Source: Actinokineospora auranticolor
GTDB lineage: Bacteria; Actinomycetota; Actinomycetes; Mycobacteriales; Pseudonocardiaceae
Length of the DNA: 64,000 nucleotides
Direction of reading: 5' to 3'
Assembly: GCF_002934265.1 (NCBI RefSeq)
Contig: NZ_PTIX01000008.1
Span: forward strand, 1 to 64,000
A program made the position numbers and the translations under genes. The notes under the pieces were generated by a model that did no database searches, had not been told where the DNA came from, and was given only the letters and a program-made list of their open reading frames with translations. Within the stretch, counting starts at the first letter, position 1; every line of letters starts with the position of its first letter. Shown here one piece after another: positions 7,860-16,169 of this stretch.

Positions 7860-8965
7860 TTACCCTGCTCCACCGCGCTCCGTGTCCGGACAAGCATGCC
7901 AGCGGCGGACGACCGCGCCGATCATGGTGTCGGTATGGCGTATCCCAACTCCGCGCGTTGGTGGAATGCCGGGCAGCGCCTCGACCCGCAGGTCGACGCG
8001 GTCCACGCGGTCGAGCCGCCGAAGGGCCGCGGCCGAGCTGTCGGCGACGATGACGTGGTAGTCCCCGGTCTCCGCCAGCAGCCTGGCCACGACGCCGCCG
8101 ATGCGCCAGGGGTCGAACCGGTAGTCGTGCGCGCCTTCGACGGTCAGTACCTGGAGCCCGGGCGGCGGGTACGGCCGCCAGCCGCTGCTCGGGTCGGCGT
8201 CGCTGCCTGCGGCGGCCTTGAACAGGAAGACCTGGTCCAACTCAAAGGGTGGTGGGCGGTACTCCGGTCCTCCGTGGCAACGTGTCCAACCGCGCGTACA
8301 GCGTGGGCACGGTGCGCTCCGCCGCGCCGTCGCGAGACCTGCGGCCGACTCCGGGCGGCGGGCCGGTTCCTTGCTCCGGGGTCCGGTGTAGAACCGACCA
8401 GGCGGGTGTGGCCCCGCGCCTCGCGCGGAACCATCGTGGTGCCTGGGAGGTGCTGTTCGGCGGGGTAGAGATTGCCCCGCACCCGTGGAGTTTGTAGGTG
8501 TGGCCCGCTCTTCCGCTGTAGTGGAACTCGCCCGAGGTCTCCGGCGCGGAAGGCGGGGCGTTGCCCGCTGTGCGGCGCGAACTCGTTGGTCAGGACCCCC
8601 GTGCCCCACGGGTTCCCCGCCTAGGTAGCCGCGTGCGACAGCTGTGTCGCTGAGAACGAAGATCTCGCCGTCCCACGCCGGTTGTACCGGGCGCAGGCAT
8701 CGTCGAGGATGTGCGGTTCCACCCCCGCCAGCGGCGCGCCGATGGTGATGGCGGTATTCGCCGCGGCAGCGGGGCTGACGCGGTGCGCGGTCACGTCCGC
8801 GGCGACCTCGGTCGAACCGTAGTAGTTCAGCGCCCACCGCCGACGGTGAACAATTCGCCCACGCATCCCACCGCCACGACGAACGGCTGGGCGGGCTCAG
8901 CGCCCGTGCGCGCGACCTGATCTTCGCCTGCGCAAGCCGCCTCATCTGCGTTCGGCCGCGGTGGG
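7860..8965 (-). pseudogene. Degraded NRPS (adenylation and thioesterase pieces) joined to a saccharopine-dehydrogenase-like piece
   Basis: Reading down the minus strand, one frame gives FVVAVGCVGELFTV, then another LNYYGSTEVAADVTAHRV (core A5), then IFVLSDTAVARGYLG (A7), FRAGDLG (A8), and ARGHTRLVG (A10 region). Each change of frame marks a lesion. Next comes a thioesterase-like tail, ELDQVFLFKAA and GLQVLTVEGAHDYRFDPW. This runs in frame into RIGGVVARLLAETGDYHVIV, which looks like the Rossmann start of a saccharopine dehydrogenase. No T domain lies between A and TE. This is the scar of a lost biosynthetic gene set, fused by deletion. It may once have belonged with the SbnA-like/MFS pair nearby. 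Confidence 0.68.
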
Positions 8966-9096
8966 CAGGTCGGCAGGCCCCGCTCGGGAGGCGGACGGGC
9001 AGGCGCGTTCTGAGTCGGATGACGCGCGCGGTAGGTGTCATCCGGCCTCGGGGGTGCGGTCCGTAGCCGCCGCCGGGGTTGCGAGCGGCGGGCACG

Positions 9097-9126
9097 GAAA
9101 GTACTTTCTAGGTGGAAAGTAGTTTC
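9097..9126. promoter_or_regulatory. GAAAGT palindromic operator upstream of membrane protein/regulator pair
   Basis: GAAAGTACTTTC (9097-9108) is a perfect 12-bp palindrome. A near copy, GAAAGTAGTTTC, follows at 9115-9126, 18 bp further on. The inner half-sites ACTTTC and GAAAGT also face each other across 6 bp. The block lies 22 bp upstream of ATG 9148 and probably overlaps the promoter. The winged-helix regulator encoded at 9610 is the obvious candidate ligand, giving autoregulation. Confidence 0.65.
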
Positions 9127-9147
9127 CGCGCCTTCCGGGAGGTCTAG

Positions 9148-9606
9148 ATGAGCGAGGCGGAACGCGCACTGGCTGAGGTGCTTCGGCAACGCCAGGCGAT
9201 GGCCGATCGAGTGCGTTTGCCCTGGTGGTTCCGGGTGCTGTTCGTGCTGGCCTGGGCCGCGGTGCTGGTCGGGCCCGTGCTGTCCGGCTCGGCCGATCAG
9301 CTCGGGGTGCCCCGTTTCCCGTACCTGGTGGTCGGGGTCGTCGTCTGGATCGCGGTGCTGGTCGCCTATCGGCGACAGTCGGGGTTGCGGACGGCAATGC
9401 GCGGTCGGACGTATCCGGCGCTGCGGGAACAGGCGCTCGCCACGGTCGCGGTGTTCGGCGGTGGGCCGGTGGTCGTGTGGGGGTTGGCGGCGCTCGGCTT
9501 GCCGTACCAGGCGCTCACCTGTGCCGCGCTGGCGGCGGCCCTGGGCGGGGCGCAGGCCTGGCGGGTCAACATCGCGATCCACCGCGACGTCTTGGCGGGG
9601 CGGTAA
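9148..9606 (+). CDS. Integral membrane protein, regulator-linked
   Basis: 152 aa with about four hydrophobic segments (about 24-44, 52-71, 92-112, 114-134) and a charged N-terminus. ATG 9148 follows GGGAGGT. The regulator gene starts 4 nt after its stop, so the two form an operon behind the GAAAGT operator. No enzymatic motif is visible. The pairing of a small membrane protein with this regulator type recurs in actinomycetes, but the function is not known to me. Confidence 0.7.
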   Translation: MSEAERALAEVLRQRQAMADRVRLPWWFRVLFVLAWAAVLVGPVLSGSADQLGVPRFPYLVVGVVVWIAVLVAYRRQSGLRTAMRGRTYPALREQALATVAVFGGGPVVVWGLAALGLPYQALTCAALAAALGGAQAWRVNIAIHRDVLAGR

Positions 9607-9609
9607 CCC

Positions 9610-9942
9610 ATGTCCGAATTGGACCCGGTGATCCACGCGCTGCCGCGGCTCTCGCTGTGCGCGGCGCTGTCGGCGGGGCCGGGGTGGGTCGAGTTCGCGG
9701 TCGCCCGCGAGGCCACCGGGCTGAGCGACTCGGCGGTGTCCAAGCACTCGCGGGCGTTGGAGGACAGCGGCTACCTGGAGATCCGCAAAGGCACGGTCGG
9801 CAGACGGCCGCGGACCTGGTTGCGTCTGACCCCGCTGGGTGAGCGCCGCTTCCGCGATCATGTCCAAGCCCTCCATCGCATGCTCGACGACCCGGCCCCA
9901 CTCCCGGCCGGGAACTCCGCTCCGGTGGATCCGCGTGACTAG
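9610..9942 (+). CDS. Winged-helix transcriptional regulator (MarR-like, HTH_34 type)
   Basis: 110 aa. It has the compact winged-helix layout of the HTH_34 group: an N-terminal helix PRLSLCAALS, the recognition region TGLSDSAVSKHSRALEDSGYL (about 37-57), and the wing KGTVGRRPRTWLRLTPLG. It starts 4 nt after the membrane protein gene and ends in front of a strong hairpin. It is expected to bind the duplicated GAAAGT palindrome upstream of the operon as a dimeric repressor. That link is inferred from position. Confidence 0.8.
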   Translation: MSELDPVIHALPRLSLCAALSAGPGWVEFAVAREATGLSDSAVSKHSRALEDSGYLEIRKGTVGRRPRTWLRLTPLGERRFRDHVQALHRMLDDPAPLPAGNSAPVDPRD

Positions 9943-9946
9943 GCCA

Positions 9947-9975
9947 GTGCGGGTGGGCTGTGCGCCCACCCGCAC
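9947..9975. terminator. Bidirectional terminator hairpin
   Basis: GTGCGGGTGGGC (9947-9958) and GCCCACCCGCAC (9964-9975) form a perfect 12-bp stem with a 5-nt loop. It begins 5 nt after the regulator stop and 29 nt before the convergent stop at 10004. Confidence 0.8.
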
Positions 9976-10003
9976 CTCCGATCACGTCAAGCCGTGCTCA
10001 CCG

Positions 10004-10795
10004 TCATCCCGCTTCGGCGGCGCAGAAGCTGACCACGCCCCCGAGCGAGCCGTACGCGGCGACGATGCACGCCGTGCAGGCGAGGCCCGCGGTGGCGATG
10101 CAGACCGCGCCGCAGATCACGGCGATGCCCGCGATGATCCAGCTCGACACGCCCATGCGGCTCATGCAGTCCAGGAACCGGTCGAACCAGGACGACTCCA
10201 CGCTGTTGAGCGCGCTCTTGCCGGGCGCGGCGCCGACCTCGGTGACCCGGCCGTCGGAGTAGGCGGTCTTGCTCACCTTGAGCGCGCCGTCGGTCCAGCT
10301 GAACACGTTGCCGCTGTCGGCCGAGAGCGGCTGGAACTGCGTCTCGGTGTAGTTCTGCCGCGCACCGTTGGCGTTGAACGACACCGACAGCACCGACGGC
10401 GCGACCAAACTCGGGTGCGACAGCGGGATCATCACGATCGACGCGCGATCGGACTGGTAGCCCTTGGCCGCGCCGTAGGCGAGGGTCGTGCCCGCGGGCA
10501 CGTGCAGACCGATGGTCCCCGCGGTCACCTCGGACTCGACGCGACGAGCCAACCCCTGCGCCGCTTCCGCGGTCGAGGTGTCGAACTCCCGGGTCACCCG
10601 GGCGTAGCTGTCCTGCACCTTGTTGATCGCCACACCGAGCGGGCTGCTCGCCGGGGCCGATCTGGTGAGGAACACGGACTCGTCCGCGCCGGACGCGGTG
10701 GTCACCGTGTCCGCGCTCGCGGTGGTGGAGACCGTCACCGCGGTGACCACCGCCATGGCCACAGACACTATTGAGGTGAACATCTTCGACTTCAT
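10004..10795 (-). CDS. Secreted protein with Cys-rich halocin C8-like C-terminal domain (copy 1)
   Basis: 263 aa. A Sec signal peptide (about residues 1-28, ending TASADT) precedes a soluble domain of about 170 residues. The last 60 or so residues form a hydrophobic Cys domain with six Cys spaced C-x17-C-x3-C-x7-C-x2-C-x14-C. The C-x3-C-x7-C part recalls halocin C8, which is also made as a C-terminal domain behind an N-terminal domain giving immunity. The start is ATG 10795 behind GAAGGGAGCG. It is paralogous to the next gene, 27 bp away. A bacteriocin or toxin role is inference; no maturation or export gene is visible. Confidence 0.65.
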   Translation of the reverse strand: MKSKMFTSIVSVAMAVVTAVTVSTTASADTVTTASGADESVFLTRSAPASSPLGVAINKVQDSYARVTREFDTSTAEAAQGLARRVESEVTAGTIGLHVPAGTTLAYGAAKGYQSDRASIVMIPLSHPSLVAPSVLSVSFNANGARQNYTETQFQPLSADSGNVFSWTDGALKVSKTAYSDGRVTEVGAAPGKSALNSVESSWFDRFLDCMSRMGVSSWIIAGIAVICGAVCIATAGLACTACIVAAYGSLGGVVSFCAAEAG

Positions 10796-10822
10796 TTACT
10801 CGCTCCCTTCGGTAGCGTTCGA

Positions 10823-11560
10823 TCAGCCGTTGTCGGCCTTCGCGGCACAGTAGGTGAACTCCCAAGAGAGACCCGCCGCGACGGTCAGCGCGCACGCGAC
10901 ACAGCCCGCGCCTGCGGTAATGATGCAGGCGATCGCACAAACCGCACCAATCGCGTTAATAATCCAACCAGCAACGCCCATGCTGTTCAGGCAGTCCGAA
11001 AACCGGCCCCACCAGCTCTGCGCGATGACCTCGCCGGAACCAGTACTGGGGGTGTCGGAGACGGTCCCGTCGTTGTAGGCGTACTTGACGCCGCGCAGCT
11101 TCCCGTCGGCCCACACGGTGACCTTTCCGGAATCCGCGGTGAGCGGCGAGAACTGCGATTCCAGGTAGGTCCGCAGCGTGCCGTCGGCCCCGAAGAAGAC
11201 CAGCACGTTCGACGGCGCGATGATGTCGCTGCCCTCGACCGGGATGCGCACCGAGGTCAGGTTGCCCGCCGCGTAGGCCTGGGCCCGCGTGGTCACGGCG
11301 GTCTTGCCCGCACCGAGGTGAAGCTGGACGACGCCACGATTGACCAGGTCAACCGCCTTTTCGACGGGCGCGACGGCCTCCGCGGTCGTCATCCGCTGGA
11401 TGCCCTTGGCCGTCCCCGGGTCCACCAGCGCGTGGACCTTGGCCCCGGACAGCTGGGTCGCGCCCACGTTGGGACCGGTCACCGCGTGCGCCTCAACCGT
11501 GGACGCCGCGATCATGCTCGCCATGGCGATGACAACCGCCATGGCCTTGCGGAAGTTCAT
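10823..11560 (-). CDS. Secreted protein with Cys-rich halocin C8-like C-terminal domain (copy 2)
   Basis: 245 aa, same architecture as its downstream paralogue: signal peptide (about 1-26), a middle domain sharing the block Q-F-x-P-L-x-A-D-S-G, and a C-terminal domain with six Cys in identical spacing (C-x17-C-x3-C-x7-C-x2-C-x14-C). Sequence between the Cys differs clearly, for example INAIGAVCAIACIITAGAG against IAGIAVICGAVCIATAGLA, so the duplication is not recent. ATG 11560 follows GGAGGTA. It is first in the operon, and the AT-richer DNA upstream is the likely promoter. Function is not established. Confidence 0.65.
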   Translation of the reverse strand: MNFRKAMAVVIAMASMIAASTVEAHAVTGPNVGATQLSGAKVHALVDPGTAKGIQRMTTAEAVAPVEKAVDLVNRGVVQLHLGAGKTAVTTRAQAYAAGNLTSVRIPVEGSDIIAPSNVLVFFGADGTLRTYLESQFSPLTADSGKVTVWADGKLRGVKYAYNDGTVSDTPSTGSGEVIAQSWWGRFSDCLNSMGVAGWIINAIGAVCAIACIITAGAGCVACALTVAAGLSWEFTYCAAKADNG

Positions 11561-12957
11561 CTCGCACTACCTCCAAAATTGTAGACAAGAAGACTTGCAA
11601 TCAACAACAGAATTCAAACGCCGAATGTTTCAGGGCAGGGTGAAACCCTGGCCGACGCCAATTTTTAGAAACCCCAGCCGTGAAGACTTCCCCAGTTAGC
11701 CCCATGGTTCGACAAAGGGAACTCTACAAGACGGCCCGCAGGCCAACATGGGCGAGTGACCTGCGTCACAGTGATATCAACAGTTGTTGGGGCGTCTCCT
11801 CAGAAAAATTCACCGCATAATCGCCGGCATATCTGCTGGTCACGCGGAGGTCCTCGAAGGAACATCCTCGGTGGCCGTCGCTGGAATTCACACGATTGCA
11901 CGCATGGTGTCGATTCAGACGGCCGAGGGAAGCGGCGGACAGCCTCCCGCGACAGCGGTCGCGGGAGTCCGCCCACGTGGACGCGGTCGCCGAACCGGGT
12001 GCGGAGGGCGGCCGAGGCCGGTGTGATCGGTGGCGTGGCGAGATGGCCGAGCAGGCTCCCACCAGGTGCGCCGGGGGCCGTCCCCGCCGCAGTCGATCCA
12101 CCGGTTTTACCGACGCCTGAAAGCTGAACGCGGTGTGACGCCAGGGTTTCGCCCCCTTGACGCCGCGCAGATACCTCTGACGCACCACGGAGTGTGCCCA
12201 CTGCGGACGCCGTGGAGCCGCAGGCGGGCACCGGCCATAGGGGCGTTCAACTCCGCAGGCGACCTCGTTCCGACCGCTCGGTGGGAAGTTCCTGCCGACC
12301 GTCCAGACACCGGCTTCCCCGCCGATGTCGTCCTACGACTCGTCCCGCGCAGCCGATGGCCAACTACGCCTACCAGTTCGACACCGACACCAAACCCACA
12401 AGGATCGCTGGTACGGGCAACGTCACGGTGGCTTCCACTCTCGCCGCAGGGGTGCGGACGCCAGCCGTGCGGCCCGTCGACGGCCTCGCACCATCACCTC
12501 CGACCGCCTCCGCGTTCACCGTCAACGGCTCGGCGAGCCCTCGTCGATGCCGAGGTGCTGGTTGACTGACGGTCGCGGCGTGCCGCTGACCGCTGCGTAC
12601 AAGGCCGTCTGCTTCACCTTCACCGCCTGCGGCGGTGGTCACCCCAGCCTCGGCGCCGCGGTCAACTTGTTCAGCCTCGGCCCGGTTCTTGCGGTCGCCG
12701 ACTCGTGTCGGACAGTACCGCTGCCGATCGCGTCAACCATCGGGACCTGCCAGGTAGCCGTCGACCCGGACACGGGTCGGGCCTGGGCGCCCTGTCCCGC
12801 AACATGTCTGGCACGAAGGATACGGCGAACCAGGACCATACCTACAATCTGTCCGCAGCGGGCAGCGCACCGACCGGACCGTGCATGACCCCACCCCCGA
12901 GTCGGTCATCGCGTCGCTGTGCTCAGCCGGGGAGTGCGATGACGGGGACCTCCTGGC
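11561..12957. other. Gene-poor, decayed stretch
   Basis: About 1.4 kb with no intact gene I can defend. The first 350 bp are AT-richer and probably hold the promoter of the 10823-11560 gene. From about 11900 on, frames are open but short, overlap on both strands, and lack coherent motifs. The only piece resembling protein is a propeller-like fragment at 12580-12787. With the broken genes at 12958-14363 this looks like a region undergoing gene loss. Confidence 0.5.
12580..12787 (+). pseudogene. Possible beta-propeller (YVTN/NHL-like) fragment
   Basis: One frame reads VPLTAAYKAV, then LGPVLAVADS, and later GTCQVAVDPDTGRAW. The last block resembles the V-A-V-D-P-x-T-G-R-A-W blade motif of YVTN/NHL propellers. 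The frame has neither a start nor matching flanks, and the DNA around it is decayed, so it is at best a remnant. Chance similarity cannot be excluded. Confidence 0.25.
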
Positions 12958-13560
12958 TCAGTGGCCCACGAGGTAGCCGCCGGAGGCGGGGGCGGAGACG
13001 TCGTAGTTGTCGGGCACGAGTTGACCCAGCGAGATGCGGCTGGTCACGTGTGCGGCTCGTGCTTGGTTCGGCGTGAGCGCCTGGAAGTCGAGTCGCGGGC
13101 GTCCGTCAGCGCGTTGGGTATATAGCGGCAAAGGGGAAGTACCGGGCGACACCGTCCGATGGAGAGCGCGGACGTGCCCCGCGAAGTCGACTCCGCGGGT
13201 AGGGCCCGGTAGAGCGACCCCATCGTCGGCGCACCGACGAAGCCGAGGCCTAGACCGGTCAGCAGCACGCACACGGCGAGTGCGACCAGGCCGCTGCCCG
13301 CCTCAACCTGGGCCAGGACCAGCGCCGCCGCGGCGATCGCTGCGCCCCCGGAGGATCCCAGAGCGCGGGTGTCGACCTTGTCGCTGAGCCTGTCAGCGAA
13401 CCACCCCACGCCCAGTGGCGCCAGCAGCATGTCGAAGTCGCGCACCAGTTGGTAGAACAGGAGAACCAAAAACACGCTCAAGAACTGCACCGCCCCGGTC
13501 ACCCCACGTTCACCGCAGCGGCGAACGACCTGGAGCGGAAGAGCGCGAGGTCGATCAGCG
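12958..13560 (-). pseudogene. DHA2-type MFS transporter remnant
   Basis: The minus strand carries VQFLSVFLVLLFYQLVRDFD, PLGVGWFADRLSDKVDTRAL, and VCVLLTGLGLGFVGAPTMGS. These are recognisable middle and late segments of 14-TM drug exporters, followed by a frame change into QALTPNQARAAHV. The N-terminal half is missing: only about 150 bp separate the recognisable part from the divergent TetR start. Deletion and frameshifts have killed the gene. It was probably the target of the neighbouring broken TetR repressor. Confidence 0.65.
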
Positions 13561-13715
13561 CGCAGCGCGTGCGCGCTGTAAGCGAGCAGCAACCAGACGC
13601 CCAAGGCGAAACGCGACAACGACCGGTGTGGAGCCGACTCCGGCTCCTTCGCTCGTGTGGGAGAGGACGACGGCGAGCGCACCCAGCTTGTCGACCTCAT
13701 CGGCAGGCTGGCGCC

Positions 13716-14363
13716 ATGACCACCGCGAACCCGCCTGCTCGGCGCCCGCGTGGCCGCATCGACAAGCACCGTGACCTCATCGCTGCCGCCTTCCGGGTCT
13801 TCGCCGCGCACGGCTACACGGGTTCGTGCGTGGAGCAGATCGCGGCCGAGGTGGGGACGGCGAAGCCGACTCGGTACGCGCACTTCGGCGACAAGGACGC
13901 TGTTCCGCGAGGCCGTCGCGGAGGTCGCGCTGGTGGCCATGGACAAGGGCCTGGCCGTGGTCAGCGACCTGGACCCCGGAGTGGCGGACTTGACCGCTGC
14001 ACTCACCGACATAGGGCTCAACTGCTACCGCGCCGAGGAACCCTGCGCACTGCGCAGGCGGGTCAACGCCGACCTCGTGCGCACCGTGCTCGGTGGCGGT
14101 GCCGAGGTCAACCAATCACTCGGCGACCGCTTCTCCCGACTGATGCTCGCGGCAGGCTTGTCCGCTACGAGGCCGCCGAGCAATTCGTCACCCTGCTCAT
14201 CGGCTGTTGCGAACGCCATCCGACTCGCGTGTTTCGAGTCACCGGGTTCGGTGGGAGTTTCGGCAATTCCGGTACCTCGTGGTGCCATGTCGGCTACGCT
14301 CAAGTCATCACCGACAAGATCGCGGCCGGGTCCACTCGTCGTTGTCGCCTTCGAGGTGAGTGA
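13716..14363 (+). pseudogene. TetR-family regulator, two frameshifts
   Basis: ATG 13716 opens a normal TetR helix-turn-helix: HRDLIAAAFRVFAAHGYTGS, then IAAEVGTAKPTRYAHFGDKD. Near 13900 the frame breaks (expected KDALFREAV, here lacking about two bases). It continues in another frame as LFREAVAEVALVAMDKGLAV to FSRLMLAAG, and near 14155 shifts again to RLVRYEAAEQFVTLLIGC. The C-terminus is then lost. It is divergent from the MFS remnant, the classic layout of a TetR repressor and its efflux pump, so both halves of the pair have decayed. Confidence 0.75.
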
Positions 14364-14382
14364 TCCGGCGACGAGGAGGAAC

Positions 14383-14754
14383 GTGGTTCACCAGGGCAAA
14401 GAGTTCGGCGTGGATCTGTACGAACTGGAAAAAGTCGCGAAGGTGGATTTTCCGGTCATCGCAGCAGACTACGCCGACGCGATCGGTTCCTGTGAGCGTC
14501 TCCGCAGCGACCTGGCTCAGGTCCTGCAACGCCCTGAGCAGTTCGGCGGCGGCACCCTCGGACCGGTCTACCAGGCGTATCTCGAGTTGCACGACACCGT
14601 CACGGGTTACCTCAAGGAGACGAAAACCAACCTGGACGACACGGCCGCGGCGCTGGACAGGGCGGCGTCGCGCTACGCGGAGACCGACGAGGTGGCGCGC
14701 GATGAGCTGCACCGCCGCGCGCAGAGCGACCCGGAATTGAGCGGCAAGATATGA
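14383..14754 (+). CDS. ESX-associated small helical protein (EspC/WXG-like)
   Basis: 123 aa, almost wholly alpha-helical by composition, with no signal peptide. GTG 14383 follows GAGGAGGA. The layout (helix, short turn, long amphipathic helix LELHDTVTGYLKETKTNLDD and A-S-R-Y-A-E-T-D) resembles EspC-like ESX substrates, whose C-terminal Y-x3-D/E signal is matched by YAETD near residue 105. The stop overlaps the next ATG (ATGA). It probably forms a heterodimer with, or acts as chaperone for, the 304-aa product. No secretion machinery (EccC, EccD) is in the window. Confidence 0.6.
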   Translation: MVHQGKEFGVDLYELEKVAKVDFPVIAADYADAIGSCERLRSDLAQVLQRPEQFGGGTLGPVYQAYLELHDTVTGYLKETKTNLDDTAAALDRAASRYAETDEVARDELHRRAQSDPELSGKI

Positions 14755-15665
14755 CCTTCGATCAACTCATGGAACACGCCAGAGAGATCAAAGACAAAGC
14801 GGTTGAATATTCAATGCAGCAGCTCGCTCAGGAAAAGGGGAGAAGATTCCCGGGGAGCGCCGAGCGTGAGCAGTTCAACCAGCGATACGGGTTCATCGAG
14901 CCGATGTTCGAACCGTTCTTCAGGTTGCCCGATCCGGCAGGATACGATCCGCTGATCGCTGATGTGAACGCGGCCATGGCAAGGCTGAACACCGGGTCGG
15001 TCAGCAACACCGACCTCAGCGAGGACGTGACGCTGGCGAACCCGCACCTGGACAAGATGACGACCGACGGCGGCTACCTCCTGGGCTGGAACGGGGAGGC
15101 CGCGATGGCGTTCAAGGCCAATTTCGTCGACCCGTTCAAGACGATCTCCGGGAACCAGTTCACGGTGCTGTCCACCCTCAAGGGCGTCCTCCAAGCGCAC
15201 AGGGAGCTGTGGGTCAGGGCGCGCGACGACATCGACAAGATCGCGGAGAACGCCAAGAACGCGCTCGACAACGCCGGCGGCTGTGGCAAGAACCAGTGGA
15301 GTTTCGGGTTCTCGGTGGTCTCCGCGGTCGTCTCGATCGGCGGGGTGTTCGTCGCGGCCGCGACCGGGGGTGTCGTGGCGCTGGCGGCGATCGGCGCCGC
15401 CGCGTCCGTGGGTGGCGCGAGCGTGGCGGGTCTCACGGCGTCGGGAGACTCGGTCGATACGATCGTCAACTCGATGCGGCAGGCCGTCGACGAGCTCACC
15501 AGGTACATCCAGGAGGTCGAGAGCGGGCACATCGCACAGAAGGCACAGGCGCTGGCCGAGGCCGTGCGGGCGAACAAGGACAAGATCGTCGCCGCCCGCC
15601 CGAGCTTGGCCGGGATGAGCGACCGCGACCTCACCGGAGGCAGCGGTATGGGCAGGCCGGACTAG
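14751..15665 (+). CDS. WXG-fold protein with C-terminal hydrophobic segment (ESX-type substrate)
   Basis: 304 aa. The N-terminal 180 residues are helical and include GWNGEAAMAFKANF, a W-x-G-like turn followed by long helices, as in ESX substrates. Residues about 185-232 are Gly/Ala-rich and hydrophobic (VVSAVVSIGGVFVAAATGG), like the membrane-inserting region of large WXG effectors. A charged helix follows. The ATG overlaps the upstream stop. The product probably pairs with the 123-aa partner for secretion. Effector activity is not evident. Confidence 0.6.
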   Translation: MTFDQLMEHAREIKDKAVEYSMQQLAQEKGRRFPGSAEREQFNQRYGFIEPMFEPFFRLPDPAGYDPLIADVNAAMARLNTGSVSNTDLSEDVTLANPHLDKMTTDGGYLLGWNGEAAMAFKANFVDPFKTISGNQFTVLSTLKGVLQAHRELWVRARDDIDKIAENAKNALDNAGGCGKNQWSFGFSVVSAVVSIGGVFVAAATGGVVALAAIGAAASVGGASVAGLTASGDSVDTIVNSMRQAVDELTRYIQEVESGHIAQKAQALAEAVRANKDKIVAARPSLAGMSDRDLTGGSGMGRPD

Positions 15666-15680
15666 GGCGGGAGGAAGACC

Positions 15681-16169
15681 GTGGCGGATTTGGCCGAGAG
15701 GCTGGACGGCATCAGGGTATGCGTCCGGGCACCCGGGGCGGACATCGAAGCCGAGTTGCGCTTGCGGACAGCCATCACGGTGTCGTTCGACGAAGGTGTC
15801 TACGAGTTCATCGGCGAACCGACGTTGGAAAGGGCGCTGGCAGGCGCTGCCCGTCTGCTGTGGGTCGGGTGGCAGCGGCAGTACCGCGCGGCGATCGATG
15901 GGACAAACCTGACTGTCGACGTCGACGACCTGCACGACTCGCGCTTCTTCTCCGATCGCGCCAAGGTCGAAGCGATCGGCGGGTCGAGTGACGCCCGTAT
16001 TGCGATAACCGCGATAGGTATGGAGAATTTCTCGGTTCACATCAAACCTGGCACCATACGCGAGATATCCGAAGACCGGTTCACGGCGGGCGTTTCCGAG
16101 GCGGCCACTAAGTTGATCCAGGATTTCCAGGCCAAGGTGCACGATCTGAAAACGCGATACTACGGATGA
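15681..16169 (+). CDS. ESX-locus hypothetical protein (162 aa)
   Basis: 162 aa with no signal peptide; mixed alpha/beta composition. It starts at GTG 15681, 15 nt after the previous stop, with GGGAGGAAGACC upstream. The N-terminus ADLAERLDGIRVCVRAPGAD is followed by beta-rich sequence and ends in a long helix. Size and place recall chaperone-like proteins of ESX loci, but I see no diagnostic motif. The stop overlaps the next ATG. Confidence 0.5.
   Translation: MADLAERLDGIRVCVRAPGADIEAELRLRTAITVSFDEGVYEFIGEPTLERALAGAARLLWVGWQRQYRAAIDGTNLTVDVDDLHDSRFFSDRAKVEAIGGSSDARIAITAIGMENFSVHIKPGTIREISEDRFTAGVSEAATKLIQDFQAKVHDLKTRYYG

Noticed and set aside
4872..8468. 1198-codon open frame on the plus strand
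   Set aside because: It is Arg/Pro-rich, shifted against the MFS gene and antisense to the lipoprotein; it lacks motifs and is an artefact of very high GC.
8827..9975. 382-codon minus-strand frame
   Set aside because: Most of it is antisense to the membrane protein/regulator operon; only its end coincides with the NRPS remnant, which is described separately.
12030..12569. Plus-strand frame of 179 codons
   Set aside because: Overlapping frames on both strands are equally open, it has no ribosome site or motif, and lies in decayed DNA.
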